Made by a program: the position numbers and the translations under genes. Positions 45,219-53,466 of a stretch of DNA of 64,000 nt are shown piece by piece. Numbering within the stretch: the stretch's first letter is position 1; each line of letters starts with the position of its first letter. Origin of the DNA: Bradyrhizobium sp. SZCCHNS1050 (GTDB lineage: Bacteria > Pseudomonadota > Alphaproteobacteria > Rhizobiales > Xanthobacteraceae); contig NZ_JAUETR010000001.1 of NCBI RefSeq assembly GCF_032484785.1, positions 2,111,501 to 2,175,500 on the forward strand, read 5' to 3'. Under the pieces are notes generated by a model. It was not told the origin of the DNA. It ran no database searches and worked only from the letters and a program-made list of their open reading frames with translations.

Positions 45219-46697
45219 TCAGCCGATACGCGCCGGCGGCGGCCCGCGCGAGTCAAGGCCGCGTCCGGCCGTCAGCACGGCCGGGCGCAGCTCCAGCGCT
45301 ACGGCCGGCTTCGGGCCCCAGCGGGTGAGCATGAAGCTGGCGAGCGTCAGCACCCCGAGCAGGACCATCGAGGACGCCGCCAGCATGAAGAAGTCGCCCT
45401 CGGTCGCGGCACGGCTCAGCAGATAGCTGCCACCCGCAGCGATGAACACCAGCCGCACCGTCTGTGCCAGCACCGGACCGAGCACCCTGGCGGCGCCCTG
45501 CGAGGAGAAATACATCGAGATCGCCAGGCCGATGAAGGCATACATCGGCGCCGCGACCTGGAGATAGTGCCGGCCCGCGCTGCGCGCGCTCTCGTCCTGG
45601 GTGAAGATGTCGACCCACAATTGCGGGACGATCGCGATCAGCGTCGACAGCGCGCCCACCGACGCGAACGACACCAGTCCCGCCGTCCAGGCGATGCGGC
45701 GGGCGCGCGCGATTCTCCCCGCACCGATCGCCATGCCGACCATCGGCACCGAGGCCATGCCGACGGAGAATGCGACCGTGGTCATCATGAACTCGAGCCG
45801 CGCGCCGATGCCGTAGCCGGCGAGCACGGCGGTGCCGAACGACGCCAGCATATGCGTGAAGATCGCGATCGACAGCACGGATTGCAGCGGCGAGAAGCAG
45901 GCGACGGCGCCGACCTTGAGAATGTCGGCGAACATCGCGCCGCTGATCTTCAGGCCCCGCAGCTTCGGCCGCACGCGCGCGCGGCCGGAGAACAGGTACC
46001 AGCCCATCACCGAGATGCTGACGCAGAACGCCAGCAGCGCGCCGGCGGCGACGCCGCGCATGCCGAGCCCGAGGACCAGGCTGAGCGTGCCGCCCAATAC
46101 GATCTGCAGCAGCGCCGAGCTGAGGATCATGAACGACGGCAGCTTCATGTTGCCGGTGCCGCGCAGGATGCCAGCCATCGAGTTCATCAGCCAGGGCAGG
46201 ATCGCGCCGCCGAAGAAGATCTGCAGATAGGCCGTGGCATGGCTCAGCACCGCGCCGCGGCCGCCGAGCACCTCCAGCAAGGCAGGGCCGAACGCCAGCA
46301 TGCCGATCATGAAGGTCGCGCCGAACAATAGCGCGATCAGCAGCGCGTGCGTGGCGAGCGTCGAGGCCCGCTCGGCGTCGCCGGCGCCGAGCGCGCGCGC
46401 GATCGCCGAGGCCACGCCGCCGCCCATCGCGCCGCCGGACATCGTCATGGTCAGGATCACCAGCGGAAACACCAGCGCCATCGCCGCCAGCGCCTCGATA
46501 CCGAGCCGGCCGATATAGGAGGTCTCGGCGATGACGACGCAGGTGCCGGCCGTGTTCGCGATGATGTTGGGCCAGGCCAGCGACAGCAGGGTGCGCAGGA
46601 TGGGTCCGTCGACGAGCTTATTCCGGACCGGCTTCTCGGGGGGCGGCAACGCACGCCCCTCGCCGACCGGATTGTCGGCCAGGCCGATCTCGGACAT
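45219..46697 (-). CDS. MATE-family efflux transporter (second copy)
   Basis: A 492-residue multidrug/metabolite exporter. About twelve membrane segments are seen, with LAWPNIIANTAGTCVVIAET at the start and GYGIGARLEFMMTTVAFSVG in the second half, as in NorM-like MATEs. SGGAMGGGVASAIARALGAG is a typical loop. The ATG at 46697 follows GGGGAG. The sequence is clearly different from the MATE at 29944, so this is not a recent duplication. Confidence 0.89.
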   Translation of the reverse strand: MSEIGLADNPVGEGRALPPPEKPVRNKLVDGPILRTLLSLAWPNIIANTAGTCVVIAETSYIGRLGIEALAAMALVFPLVILTMTMSGGAMGGGVASAIARALGAGDAERASTLATHALLIALLFGATFMIGMLAFGPALLEVLGGRGAVLSHATAYLQIFFGGAILPWLMNSMAGILRGTGNMKLPSFMILSSALLQIVLGGTLSLVLGLGMRGVAAGALLAFCVSISVMGWYLFSGRARVRPKLRGLKISGAMFADILKVGAVACFSPLQSVLSIAIFTHMLASFGTAVLAGYGIGARLEFMMTTVAFSVGMASVPMVGMAIGAGRIARARRIAWTAGLVSFASVGALSTLIAIVPQLWVDIFTQDESARSAGRHYLQVAAPMYAFIGLAISMYFSSQGAARVLGPVLAQTVRLVFIAAGGSYLLSRAATEGDFFMLAASSMVLLGVLTLASFMLTRWGPKPAVALELRPAVLTAGRGLDSRGPPPARIG

Positions 46698-46827
46698 CTC
46701 AGCTCCCCGCTCGGCCGCGCAGGCCGCGGCCGTGTTATCGTTCGATTGCTCTCGCTTTCCTAGCACGGCGCTGGCGCGCGCCCTGTGCGGCTGGCGCATT
46801 GGGGGTGCGCGGCAGACGCAGCCGCGC

Positions 46828-47934
46828 TCAGAGACGGAAATGCTTGGAGAGCTTCAGGCCCTGGGCCTGGTAGTTGGAGCCGATGCGGCTGCCATACATC
46901 GCATTCGGTCGCGCCAGCATCTTCTCGTAGACGAGACGGCCGACGATCTGGCCGTGCTCGAGGATGAACGGCACCTCGCGCGAGCGCACCTCGAGCACCG
47001 CGCGCGAGCCCTGCCCGCCGGCGCCGGCATAGCCGAAGCCGGGATCGAAGAAGCCGGCATAGTGGACGCGGAATTCGCCGACCAGCGGATCGAACGGCAC
47101 CATCTCCGCGGCGTAGTCCGGCGGCACCTGCACGGCCTCCTTGGAGGCCAGGATGTAGAACTCGCCGGGATCGAGAATGAGGCTGCCGTCGGGACGTGCC
47201 TTGATCGGCTCCCAGAACTCCTCGACCGGATAGCCGGCGCGGCGGTCGACGTCGACGACGCCGGTGTGGCGCTTGGCGCGATAGCCGACATTGCCGTTCG
47301 CATTGCTGCCGGACAGGTCGACGGAAAGCGCGACGCCGCCGGTGAGATCGGCATCGTCGCGATCCACCAGTCGCTCGGCCTGGTGCAGCGCGATCAGTTC
47401 GTCCTCCGACAGGACCGCGTCGCGATAGCGGAAGCGAACCTGGGACAGGCGCGAGCCCTCGCGCAGCAGGACCGGGAACGTCTTCGGGCTGATCTCGGCA
47501 TAGAGCGGGCCGTGATAGCCCGCGCCGATCATGTCGAAGCGTCGCGTGCCGTCGGCGATCACGCGGGTGAACACGTCGAGCCGCCCGGTCGAGCTTTTCG
47601 GATTGGCGGCCGCGACGATGTCCTTCGGCAGCGCCAAGCTCTCCAACAGCGGCACGATGTAGACGCAGTTGGTCTCCAGCACCGCGCCGTCGGCAAGTGC
47701 GAATTCGTGCAGCTTGAGCTCGTCGATGCGCTCGGCGACCGTCGCGCCCGGCCCGGGCAGGAAGCTCGCACGCACGCGATAGGCGATGTCGCCGAGCCGC
47801 AGATCGAGGCTCGCCGGCTGGATCTGGCTCTCGACGAAATCATATTCGGGGATGATCAGGCCAGCCTCCGTCATCGCCACGATCATGCGATCGGGGAGGA
47901 TGCCGTGGGCGTCGGGGCTGAGCGAAAACGGCAA
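46828..47934 (-). CDS. dcd: 2'-deoxycytidine 5'-triphosphate deaminase (long form)
   Basis: A 368-residue protein of the dUTPase-like fold, about twice the length of the common Dcd, as in the long alphaproteobacterial family. NPKSSTGRLDVFTRVIADGT is the nucleotide-binding block, and RRFDMIGAGYHGPLYAEISP follows. A second copy of the fold carries SLILDPGEFYILASKEAVQV and RSREVPFILEHGQIVGRLVY. It deaminates dCTP to dUTP for dTMP synthesis. It is divergent from the riboswitch-controlled metZ. Confidence 0.88.
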   Translation of the reverse strand: MPFSLSPDAHGILPDRMIVAMTEAGLIIPEYDFVESQIQPASLDLRLGDIAYRVRASFLPGPGATVAERIDELKLHEFALADGAVLETNCVYIVPLLESLALPKDIVAAANPKSSTGRLDVFTRVIADGTRRFDMIGAGYHGPLYAEISPKTFPVLLREGSRLSQVRFRYRDAVLSEDELIALHQAERLVDRDDADLTGGVALSVDLSGSNANGNVGYRAKRHTGVVDVDRRAGYPVEEFWEPIKARPDGSLILDPGEFYILASKEAVQVPPDYAAEMVPFDPLVGEFRVHYAGFFDPGFGYAGAGGQGSRAVLEVRSREVPFILEHGQIVGRLVYEKMLARPNAMYGSRIGSNYQAQGLKLSKHFRL

Positions 47935-48014
47935 GACCTGATCCTTTGCAGGCGCCGGAACGGCGGCTTATGGAGCCAATATAGGGTCTTTTGACCGGTT
48001 ATCCGATGGCTGGC

Positions 48015-48043
48015 TTGACGGAAAGGCCGGTTGCGACTATGAG
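48015..48043 (+). promoter_or_regulatory. Promoter of the SAM-II/metZ transcript
   Basis: TTGACG (48015-48020), a 17-base spacer and TATGAG (48038-48043) form a sigma-70-like promoter. Transcription would begin near 48050, just before the first paired base of the riboswitch at 48054. Confidence 0.6.
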
Positions 48044-48053
48044 CACGACTTAT

Positions 48054-48116
48054 CCCGTGGTGATTTGAGCCGGCCGGCTTGCAGCCACGTTAAATAAGTC
48101 GCTAAACAGGCCGGGG
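48054..48116 (+). promoter_or_regulatory. SAM-II riboswitch upstream of metZ
   Basis: The stretch matches the SAM-II aptamer pattern: CGTGG, TGATTTG, a GC-rich loop, CTTGCAG, CCACG, TTAAATAAGTCGCTAAA. Stem P1 pairs CGTGG with CCACG. The loop sequence CCGGCC (48070-48075) can pair with GGCCGG (48109-48114) to give the second, pseudoknot helix. SAM-II RNAs bind S-adenosylmethionine and switch off methionine genes in alphaproteobacteria, which fits the O-succinylhomoserine sulfhydrylase gene downstream. Confidence 0.93.
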
Positions 48117-48163
48117 ACGAATGTGATCCCGGCCTTGAGGTTTTGTCCCAGGCCGGTTTTTTT
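48109..48163 (+). terminator. Antiterminator/terminator switch between SAM-II and metZ
   Basis: GGCCGGG (48109-48115) can pair with CCCGGCC (48128-48134) as an antiterminator. Alternatively CCGGCCT (48129-48135) pairs with AGGCCGG (48150-48156) followed by seven Ts (48157-48163), a standard intrinsic terminator. The two cannot form together. The first strand is also the pseudoknot strand of the aptamer. Confidence 0.8.
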
Positions 48164-48202
48164 GTGCCCATCGCCCGAGGCGGTGGCCACGATGGAGGTC
48201 AC

Positions 48203-49411
48203 ATGTCGAAGTCCCCCGCGAAGGCGCCGGCGTCGTTCGCCCACTATCGTCCCGAAACGAGGCTGGTGCATTCTGGCACCTTGCGCTCCGAATTCGGCGA
48301 GACCGCCGAGGCGCTCTATCTCACCCAAGGGTTCGTCTACGCCACCGCCGAGGAATGCGAGGCGCGCTTCAAGGGCGAGGATCCCGGCTTCATCTATTCG
48401 CGCTTCTCCAATCCCACCACGGCGATGTTCGAGCGCCGCATGATCGAGCTCGAGGGCGCCGAGGCCTGCCGCTCGGCCGCAACCGGAATGGCCGCGGTCA
48501 CCACGGCAATCCTGGCTCCCCTCCGTGCCGGCGACCACGTCGTCGCGGCCAAGGCGCTGTTCGGCTCGTGCCGCTACGTGGTCGAGGATCTCTTGCCGCG
48601 CTACGGCATCGAGTCGACCCTGGTCGATGGGCTCGACCTCGCCCAGTGGCAGAAGGCGGTCAGACCCAACACCAAGTCGTTCTTCCTGGAGAGCCCGACC
48701 AATCCGACGCTCGACGTGATGGACATCCCCGCCATCGCCGAGATCGCGCACGCCCATGGCGCGCGGCTGATCGTCGACAACGTGTTCGCCACCCCGATCT
48801 GGCAGAGCCCGCTCGCGCTCGGCGCTGACGTCGTGGTGTATTCCGCGACCAAGCACATCGACGGCCAAGGTCGCTGTCTCGGCGGTGTGATCCTGTCGTC
48901 GGAGGCGTTCATCGCCGAGCACATCCACAATTTCATGCGCCAGACCGGCCCGTCGATCTCGCCGTTCAACGCCTGGGTCCTGCTCAAGGGCCTGGAGACC
49001 CTGGCGGTGCGCGTGCGCGCGCAGACCGAGACGGCGGCGAAGGTGGCCGACTTCCTCGCCGCGCATCGGAAGATCTCGCGGCTGATCTATCCGGGCCGCG
49101 AGGACCATCCGCAGGCGGCAACCGTCCGCAAGCAGATGCGCGCCGGCTCGACCCTGGTCGGCTTCGAGGTCAAGGGCGGCAAGGCGGCGGCGTTCCGCAC
49201 GCTCAACGGGCTCAAGCTCGCGCGCATCTCCAACAATCTCGGCGACGCCAAGACGCTGGTCACGCACCCGGCGACGACGACGCATCAGCGGCTGACGCCG
49301 GAGGCGCGCGCCGAGCTCGGCATCAGCGAGGGCTTCATCCGCTTCTCCGCCGGACTCGAGCATGCCGACGATCTGATCGAGGATCTCGACGCCGCCCTCA
49401 ACGCGGCGTAG
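48203..49411 (+). CDS. metZ: O-succinylhomoserine sulfhydrylase
   Basis: A 402-residue PLP enzyme of the Cys/Met metabolism family that makes homocysteine from O-succinylhomoserine and sulfide in methionine synthesis. The PLP lysine lies in VVYSATKHIDGQGRCLGG. GFIYSRFSNPTTAMFERRM, EGAEACRSAATGMAAVTTAI and SLGDAKTLV-like NNLGDAKTLVTHPATTTH are family landmarks. The ATG at 48203 follows GGAGG. Control by the SAM-II riboswitch immediately upstream strongly supports the methionine role over a cystathionine-lyase alternative. Confidence 0.95.
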   Translation: MSKSPAKAPASFAHYRPETRLVHSGTLRSEFGETAEALYLTQGFVYATAEECEARFKGEDPGFIYSRFSNPTTAMFERRMIELEGAEACRSAATGMAAVTTAILAPLRAGDHVVAAKALFGSCRYVVEDLLPRYGIESTLVDGLDLAQWQKAVRPNTKSFFLESPTNPTLDVMDIPAIAEIAHAHGARLIVDNVFATPIWQSPLALGADVVVYSATKHIDGQGRCLGGVILSSEAFIAEHIHNFMRQTGPSISPFNAWVLLKGLETLAVRVRAQTETAAKVADFLAAHRKISRLIYPGREDHPQAATVRKQMRAGSTLVGFEVKGGKAAAFRTLNGLKLARISNNLGDAKTLVTHPATTTHQRLTPEARAELGISEGFIRFSAGLEHADDLIEDLDAALNAA

Positions 49412-49413
49412 CG

Positions 49414-49477
49414 AATGGCGAATAGAGAGTAGCGAGTAGTAGGATCTCTTTCTCTATTCGCTACTCGCTGTTCCCCA
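49414..49477. terminator. Inverted repeat between convergent metZ and SGNH genes
   Basis: AGCGAGTAG (49431-49439) and CTACTCGCT (49461-49469), with flanking GCGAATAGAGAGT / CTCTATTCGC elements, form a hairpin with a T-rich loop. It lies between two converging genes and probably ends transcription from one or both sides. Confidence 0.55.
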
Positions 49478-49488
49478 CTCGCCCTCGA

Positions 49489-50658
49489 TCACATCGGCCG
49501 ATAGGTCGGCACCTCGGCCGGTGCGTTGATGCCGAGCTTGACCTGGCCGACCGAGCGGATGATGTCGTCGCCGAGCAACTGGGCGAAGCAGGCATAGCCC
49601 CAATCGCTCATGTGCAGGCCGTCCGAGATCACGAACTCGTTGATCGGGATCGCCTGGCGCTCGTGCCAGTCGCGCATCACCTCGAAGCGCGGGAAGATGC
49701 CGGCGTGATGCAGCTCGGCAATACGCCCGAGCAGCTTGTTCATGCGGCTGGCGTTCTCCGAGCGCTCGTTGACGCGCGGCGAATATTGCAGGTCGACCAG
49801 CACGACATCGGAGGCCGCCGCCTGGATCTTGGCAACGCCATCCTCGACCAGCCTGGCGGTCTCGGCCGGATCGAGATCGCGCAGCACGGCATTGGTGCCG
49901 ACCTGCCAGATCACGAGATCCGGACGCCGGTCGATCACCGACGTCTCCAGTCGCTTCATCATCTCCGGCGCATCCTCGCCGCCGACGCCGGCATTGATGA
50001 CGCTGATGTCGACCATCGGATATTGCCGGCGCAACTGCGCGGCGAGCCGGTTCGGATAGGTGTAGTCCGGCGCGCTCGCGCCAAAGCCCTGCGTCGACGA
50101 TGAGCCGAAGGCGACGATCACGACCGGCAGGCCGGAGGCGAGCTTGTTGGCGACGTGCGGCAGCGAAATGAAGTTCTTCTTGGCGACACCCTTCGGCGGC
50201 AGGCACGGCACGCGGTTGAAGATGTCGGTGGCCGATTTGGCGACCTGCTTGACCTTGTCGATCGCCCGCTCGGTGATGCTGCGCGATTGCGGCGGCGTGG
50301 CCGCGACGGCCTGCCCGGCTGCAGCCGGCGGCTGTGCATCGGTCATGGCCGGCGCGGTCGTCGCCGCGGGCGGCGAGGTCGTGGCCGCCGGGCGCACCGC
50401 GGCGATCGGCCCGCGCATCTGATCGTTCGCCTGCGCCAATGTGATGTGACCGGTGCTCGGTCGCAGCTCGCTGATCAACGGAGGCTTCGGACCGGAGCTC
50501 TCCACATCGGAAAGCGCGGCGGGTGCAGCCGGCGCTGCGCTCTGCGCCCGTACCTTCTGCGGGCTCAGCGCGAGGGCGATGGCAATGACCGCAACGGCCG
50601 AAAGCTTCTCCCATGTCCCGGATACGCGGTGACACTCATTCGACGTCATGAACGACAT
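49489..50658 (-). CDS. Secreted SGNH/GDSL-type hydrolase, intact active site
   Basis: A 389-residue protein. A signal segment (LSAVAVIAIALALSPQKVRAQ, quoted to its core AVIAIALALSP) leads into a Pro/Ala-rich linker of about 130 residues, then an SGNH domain. Block I is VAFGSSSTQGFGA (nucleophile serine), block II has NAGVGGEDAPEM, block III is WQVGTNAVLRD with the oxyanion asparagine, and block V is SDGLHMSDWGYA with the Asp-His pair. It is a periplasmic esterase or acyl-transfer enzyme. It is the last gene of an operon with an SGNH relative and an OpgC-type acyltransferase, so its substrate is likely an acylated glycan. Start at 50658 or 50649. Confidence 0.83.
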   Translation of the reverse strand: MSFMTSNECHRVSGTWEKLSAVAVIAIALALSPQKVRAQSAAPAAPAALSDVESSGPKPPLISELRPSTGHITLAQANDQMRGPIAAVRPAATTSPPAATTAPAMTDAQPPAAAGQAVAATPPQSRSITERAIDKVKQVAKSATDIFNRVPCLPPKGVAKKNFISLPHVANKLASGLPVVIVAFGSSSTQGFGASAPDYTYPNRLAAQLRRQYPMVDISVINAGVGGEDAPEMMKRLETSVIDRRPDLVIWQVGTNAVLRDLDPAETARLVEDGVAKIQAAASDVVLVDLQYSPRVNERSENASRMNKLLGRIAELHHAGIFPRFEVMRDWHERQAIPINEFVISDGLHMSDWGYACFAQLLGDDIIRSVGQVKLGINAPAEVPTYRPM

Positions 50659-50662
50659 AATC

Positions 50663-51421
50663 CTAGTTCTGCTGCGCCGGCCCGATATGCGCCGCGTCGA
50701 TGATGAACTTCGACAGCGCCCGGCCGATGCAGTCATGAACCTGCCTGGCCAGCTCGACCCCGTGCGTCGGATTGAACAGGTCGAAATCGCCCTGCTCGTT
50801 CCACTGCCGCATGATGGCAAACCGATCGAACAGCGGGATGTCGCGCTGCTGCGCCACCACACGCATGTTGTCGACATAGGGCGGCACGGAGATCAATGTT
50901 TCCGTCCGCGGACTGTATTGCAGGTTCATCAAGACGACGTCAGCTCCCGCCTTCTGCAGCGTCGCCACACCGTCGTCGACCGCCTGCCGGAACTCATCAG
51001 GATCGATCGACCGCATGGCGTCGACCGTGCCGGTCTGCCAGATGACCAAATTAGGCCGTTTTCCTTCCACCAGTTTAACGAGATTGCCCGCGACCTCCTC
51101 GGCCGTCTTCTTGGGCTGCAGTTCGACGCTGAGATTGACGGTGACGGCCGGCAGCTTGTCCTTCAGCGCCGCCTGCAGACGGGCGGGGTAGGCATTTGCG
51201 TCGGAGGTGCTGACAATGGAGGATGAGCGGCTTCCGACGACGAGAATATCCAACGTGCGGCCATTCTTGACGGCGTCTGCAACCTTCGGGAGCGGGCTCT
51301 CGGTTGTCAGCAGGTAGGCCGGCACCTCGCAGTTCTGCGGCGCATCTTCCGCGCGCGCGGAGGCCGCCAGCGAAACAGCCAGCGCTGCGATACCCAACCT
51401 TAACCACGAGACGGACTTCAT
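50663..51421 (-). CDS. Secreted SGNH-like protein with degenerate active site
   Basis: A 252-residue protein with a clear signal peptide (LRLGIAALAVSLAASARAE). Its fold parallels the downstream SGNH protein: DILVVGSRSSSIVSTSDANA (block I), LVIWQTGTVDAMRSIDPDEF (block III region) and FNPTHGVELARQVHDCIG at the end. The block III asparagine seen in the partner (GTNA) is replaced by valine (GTVD), and the block I surroundings are altered. It may be a non-catalytic binding partner or have a changed mechanism. It overlaps the OpgC-type gene by one base (TGATG) and ends four bases before the next SGNH gene. Confidence 0.75.
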   Translation of the reverse strand: MKSVSWLRLGIAALAVSLAASARAEDAPQNCEVPAYLLTTESPLPKVADAVKNGRTLDILVVGSRSSSIVSTSDANAYPARLQAALKDKLPAVTVNLSVELQPKKTAEEVAGNLVKLVEGKRPNLVIWQTGTVDAMRSIDPDEFRQAVDDGVATLQKAGADVVLMNLQYSPRTETLISVPPYVDNMRVVAQQRDIPLFDRFAIMRQWNEQGDFDLFNPTHGVELARQVHDCIGRALSKFIIDAAHIGPAQQN

Positions 51422-52749
51422 CAGCCCCCTCCCGCCAGATCGGCGTTGCTGCGCGCACCTTTTCGCGCGGCCCCCTTATCGGCCTCACGCTTGTACCACG
51501 AAATCAACGACGCCACCCCCCACATGATGAGGATGCCGCAAAGGCTGATCACCGCGTGCATCATGGCGCCGCCGGACACTTCGGCAAGGACGAAGTGGCC
51601 CGCAAACGCCAGAAACACGCCAAGACAGAAGATCTCGAGCGAGTGTTGCCCACAAACAATCAGCGGACGCAGCCACGGCGACTTCAAGAGCGGCCAATCC
51701 TTGCGCAAATAGTGCACGGTGAGTGCTGCGAGTGCGAGAAAATGCGCGAAACGCAACACGTCAAGGTCGGTCTTGTCGATCGGATACATCCACTGCTCGA
51801 TTCGGCGCGGCATCAGATGGCCGAGCTGCGGAATGTACCAGGTCAGGGTCACGCAGAAGGCCGCGACCAGATAGGCGACGCAGAGCCCGAGCGTGATCGG
51901 TGAGTTGATGATGCGCGACATGCGCTGGGCGCCCCCGAGCGCGCACCAGGCCCCGAACACGAACAGGAGCTGCCAGGCGAACGGGTTGAACGCCCAGAAG
52001 CCGTTCGGATAGGCCGTCAGATAGAGATCGAGCTCCCAGGTGAGTGCGTAGAGAACGACCGAGAGCCCGAGCGTGACGTCAGGACGCCAGCGCATCAGCC
52101 ACAGGATCAGCGGCAGGAACAGCATCAGCACGATGTAGAGCGGCAGCACGTCCATGTTGACGGGGCGGAAGCGCAGGATCAGCGCCTGCACGATCGTCAC
52201 GTCCGGCTGCTTGAGAAAGTCCATGATCCCCATCTCTTCGGTGTAGAGCGGGTTCTCGAAGCTGGTCGCGACGTAGGAGATCTCGGCAAGGAAGATCGTG
52301 AACAGGAAGACGTGGGCGACGTAGATCTGCCAGACGCGGCGCAGGATGCGCGCGGTGGCGACGATGAAGCCGGCATCCTGCATCGCCCGGCCATAGACGA
52401 ATGCCGCCGTGTAGCCGGAGATGAAGATGAAGATCTCGGTGGCGTCGGAGAAGCCGTAGTTGCGGATCGTGAACCAGGTCAGCAGGTTCGGCGGCAGGTG
52501 GTCGATGAAGATCAGCCAGAGCGCCAGCCCGCGAAACAGGTCGAGCCGCAGCTCGCGCTCGCCGACCGCCGGGAAGGTGATCGCAGGAGCAGCGGTGGTG
52601 GCGGGTGCAGCGGTGACGGCCGGCGCGGCCGCGACGGCAGATGCAGATGCAGCCGCGCTCGCCGCGGCGGCAGTCTCCGCAGCCGGCGCGGGTGCGGCGC
52701 TGGCGGCGGGGGCGGACGGTCCGGCAGGGCGATCGACAATCGACGTCAT
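51421..52749 (-). CDS. opgC: OpgC-type membrane acyltransferase
   Basis: A 442-residue protein with about ten membrane segments. The core begins LRLDLFRGLALWLIFIDHLP and continues NYGFSDATEIFIFISGYTAA, the hallmark of the OpgC_C family that adds succinyl or other acyl groups to osmoregulated periplasmic glucans. The first 60 residues are an unusual Ala/Pro/Thr-rich tail, probably disordered in the cytoplasm. It heads an operon with two secreted SGNH proteins, which suggests a complete acylation/deacylation unit for a periplasmic or surface glycan. The acyl group and glycan are unknown. Start ATG 52749 has no strong ribosome site. Confidence 0.85.
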   Translation of the reverse strand: MTSIVDRPAGPSAPAASAAPAPAAETAAAASAAASASAVAAAPAVTAAPATTAAPAITFPAVGERELRLDLFRGLALWLIFIDHLPPNLLTWFTIRNYGFSDATEIFIFISGYTAAFVYGRAMQDAGFIVATARILRRVWQIYVAHVFLFTIFLAEISYVATSFENPLYTEEMGIMDFLKQPDVTIVQALILRFRPVNMDVLPLYIVLMLFLPLILWLMRWRPDVTLGLSVVLYALTWELDLYLTAYPNGFWAFNPFAWQLLFVFGAWCALGGAQRMSRIINSPITLGLCVAYLVAAFCVTLTWYIPQLGHLMPRRIEQWMYPIDKTDLDVLRFAHFLALAALTVHYLRKDWPLLKSPWLRPLIVCGQHSLEIFCLGVFLAFAGHFVLAEVSGGAMMHAVISLCGILIMWGVASLISWYKREADKGAARKGARSNADLAGGG

Positions 52750-53073
52750 CAGGCACCGCGTCAAGGCTGCCAGCCCTCGAGGCCCGGCAGGGGAAATGTA
52801 GGGCTGCGCAGATTTTACGCAAGCGATGAAGGACTTATCAGCTGGGCCGTGCCCAGTTTTTCGACCTTGGCGGACGGCTGGTGGGCGATCGCACGGCGCA
52901 GGACAGGTCGATCGCCGCCAGGGTGCTGCCTGCCGCGCCCGATCCGAGTCCAAGGAATGGATCGCGCGTACGGCCGACAAAGTCCGCGATTCTTGTGCCA
53001 TAATGCGGAACTGTGTTGAAAGCACGATGGCGTCGCGATTGGTTCCGGCGCGGGTTTCCGCTACAATGCCACC
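52750..53073. other. Divergent intergenic region between opgC and apaG
   Basis: About 320 bases with no supportable gene. It must hold the promoters of both flanking genes. I see a TTGAAA hexamer near 53014 pointing to apaG but no confident -10 partner. Confidence 0.4.
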
Positions 53074-53466
53074 ATGTATCGCGCCGTGACTCGCCACATC
53101 GAAGTGACCGTCGAACCGAACTTCCTGCCTGAGAAGTCGTCGGTGGCCGATGGCCGCTGGTTCTGGTCCTATACCGTCGTCATCACCAACAGCGGGGAGG
53201 AGACGGTGCGGCTGCGCAGCCGGCACTGGATCATCACCGATGGGATCGGCCGGCAGCAGGAGGTCCGCGGCGAGGGCGTGGTCGGCGAGCAGCCGGTGCT
53301 CGCGCCGGGCGAGCGCTTCGAATACACCTCCGGTGTCCCGCTCACCACCGCGTCCGGCTTCATGGCCGGCTCGTATCAAATGGAGAGCGAGAGCGGTGAG
53401 CACTTCGACATCGCCGTGCCGGCCTTCTCGCTCGACAGCCCCGAGGGCAAGCGGGTGTTGAACTAG
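53074..53466 (+). CDS. apaG: ApaG-domain protein
   Basis: A 130-residue protein of the ApaG family (fibronectin-like beta fold). HIEVTVEPNFLPEKSS opens it, WFWSYTVVITNSGEETVRLR and SRHWIITDGIGRQQEVRGEG follow, and TTASGFMAGSYQME ends the core. In enterobacteria ApaG is linked to Ap4A and to metal (Co/Mg) tolerance; its molecular role is not settled. The gene stands alone upstream of a repeat island. Confidence 0.92.
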   Translation: MYRAVTRHIEVTVEPNFLPEKSSVADGRWFWSYTVVITNSGEETVRLRSRHWIITDGIGRQQEVRGEGVVGEQPVLAPGERFEYTSGVPLTTASGFMAGSYQMESESGEHFDIAVPAFSLDSPEGKRVLN

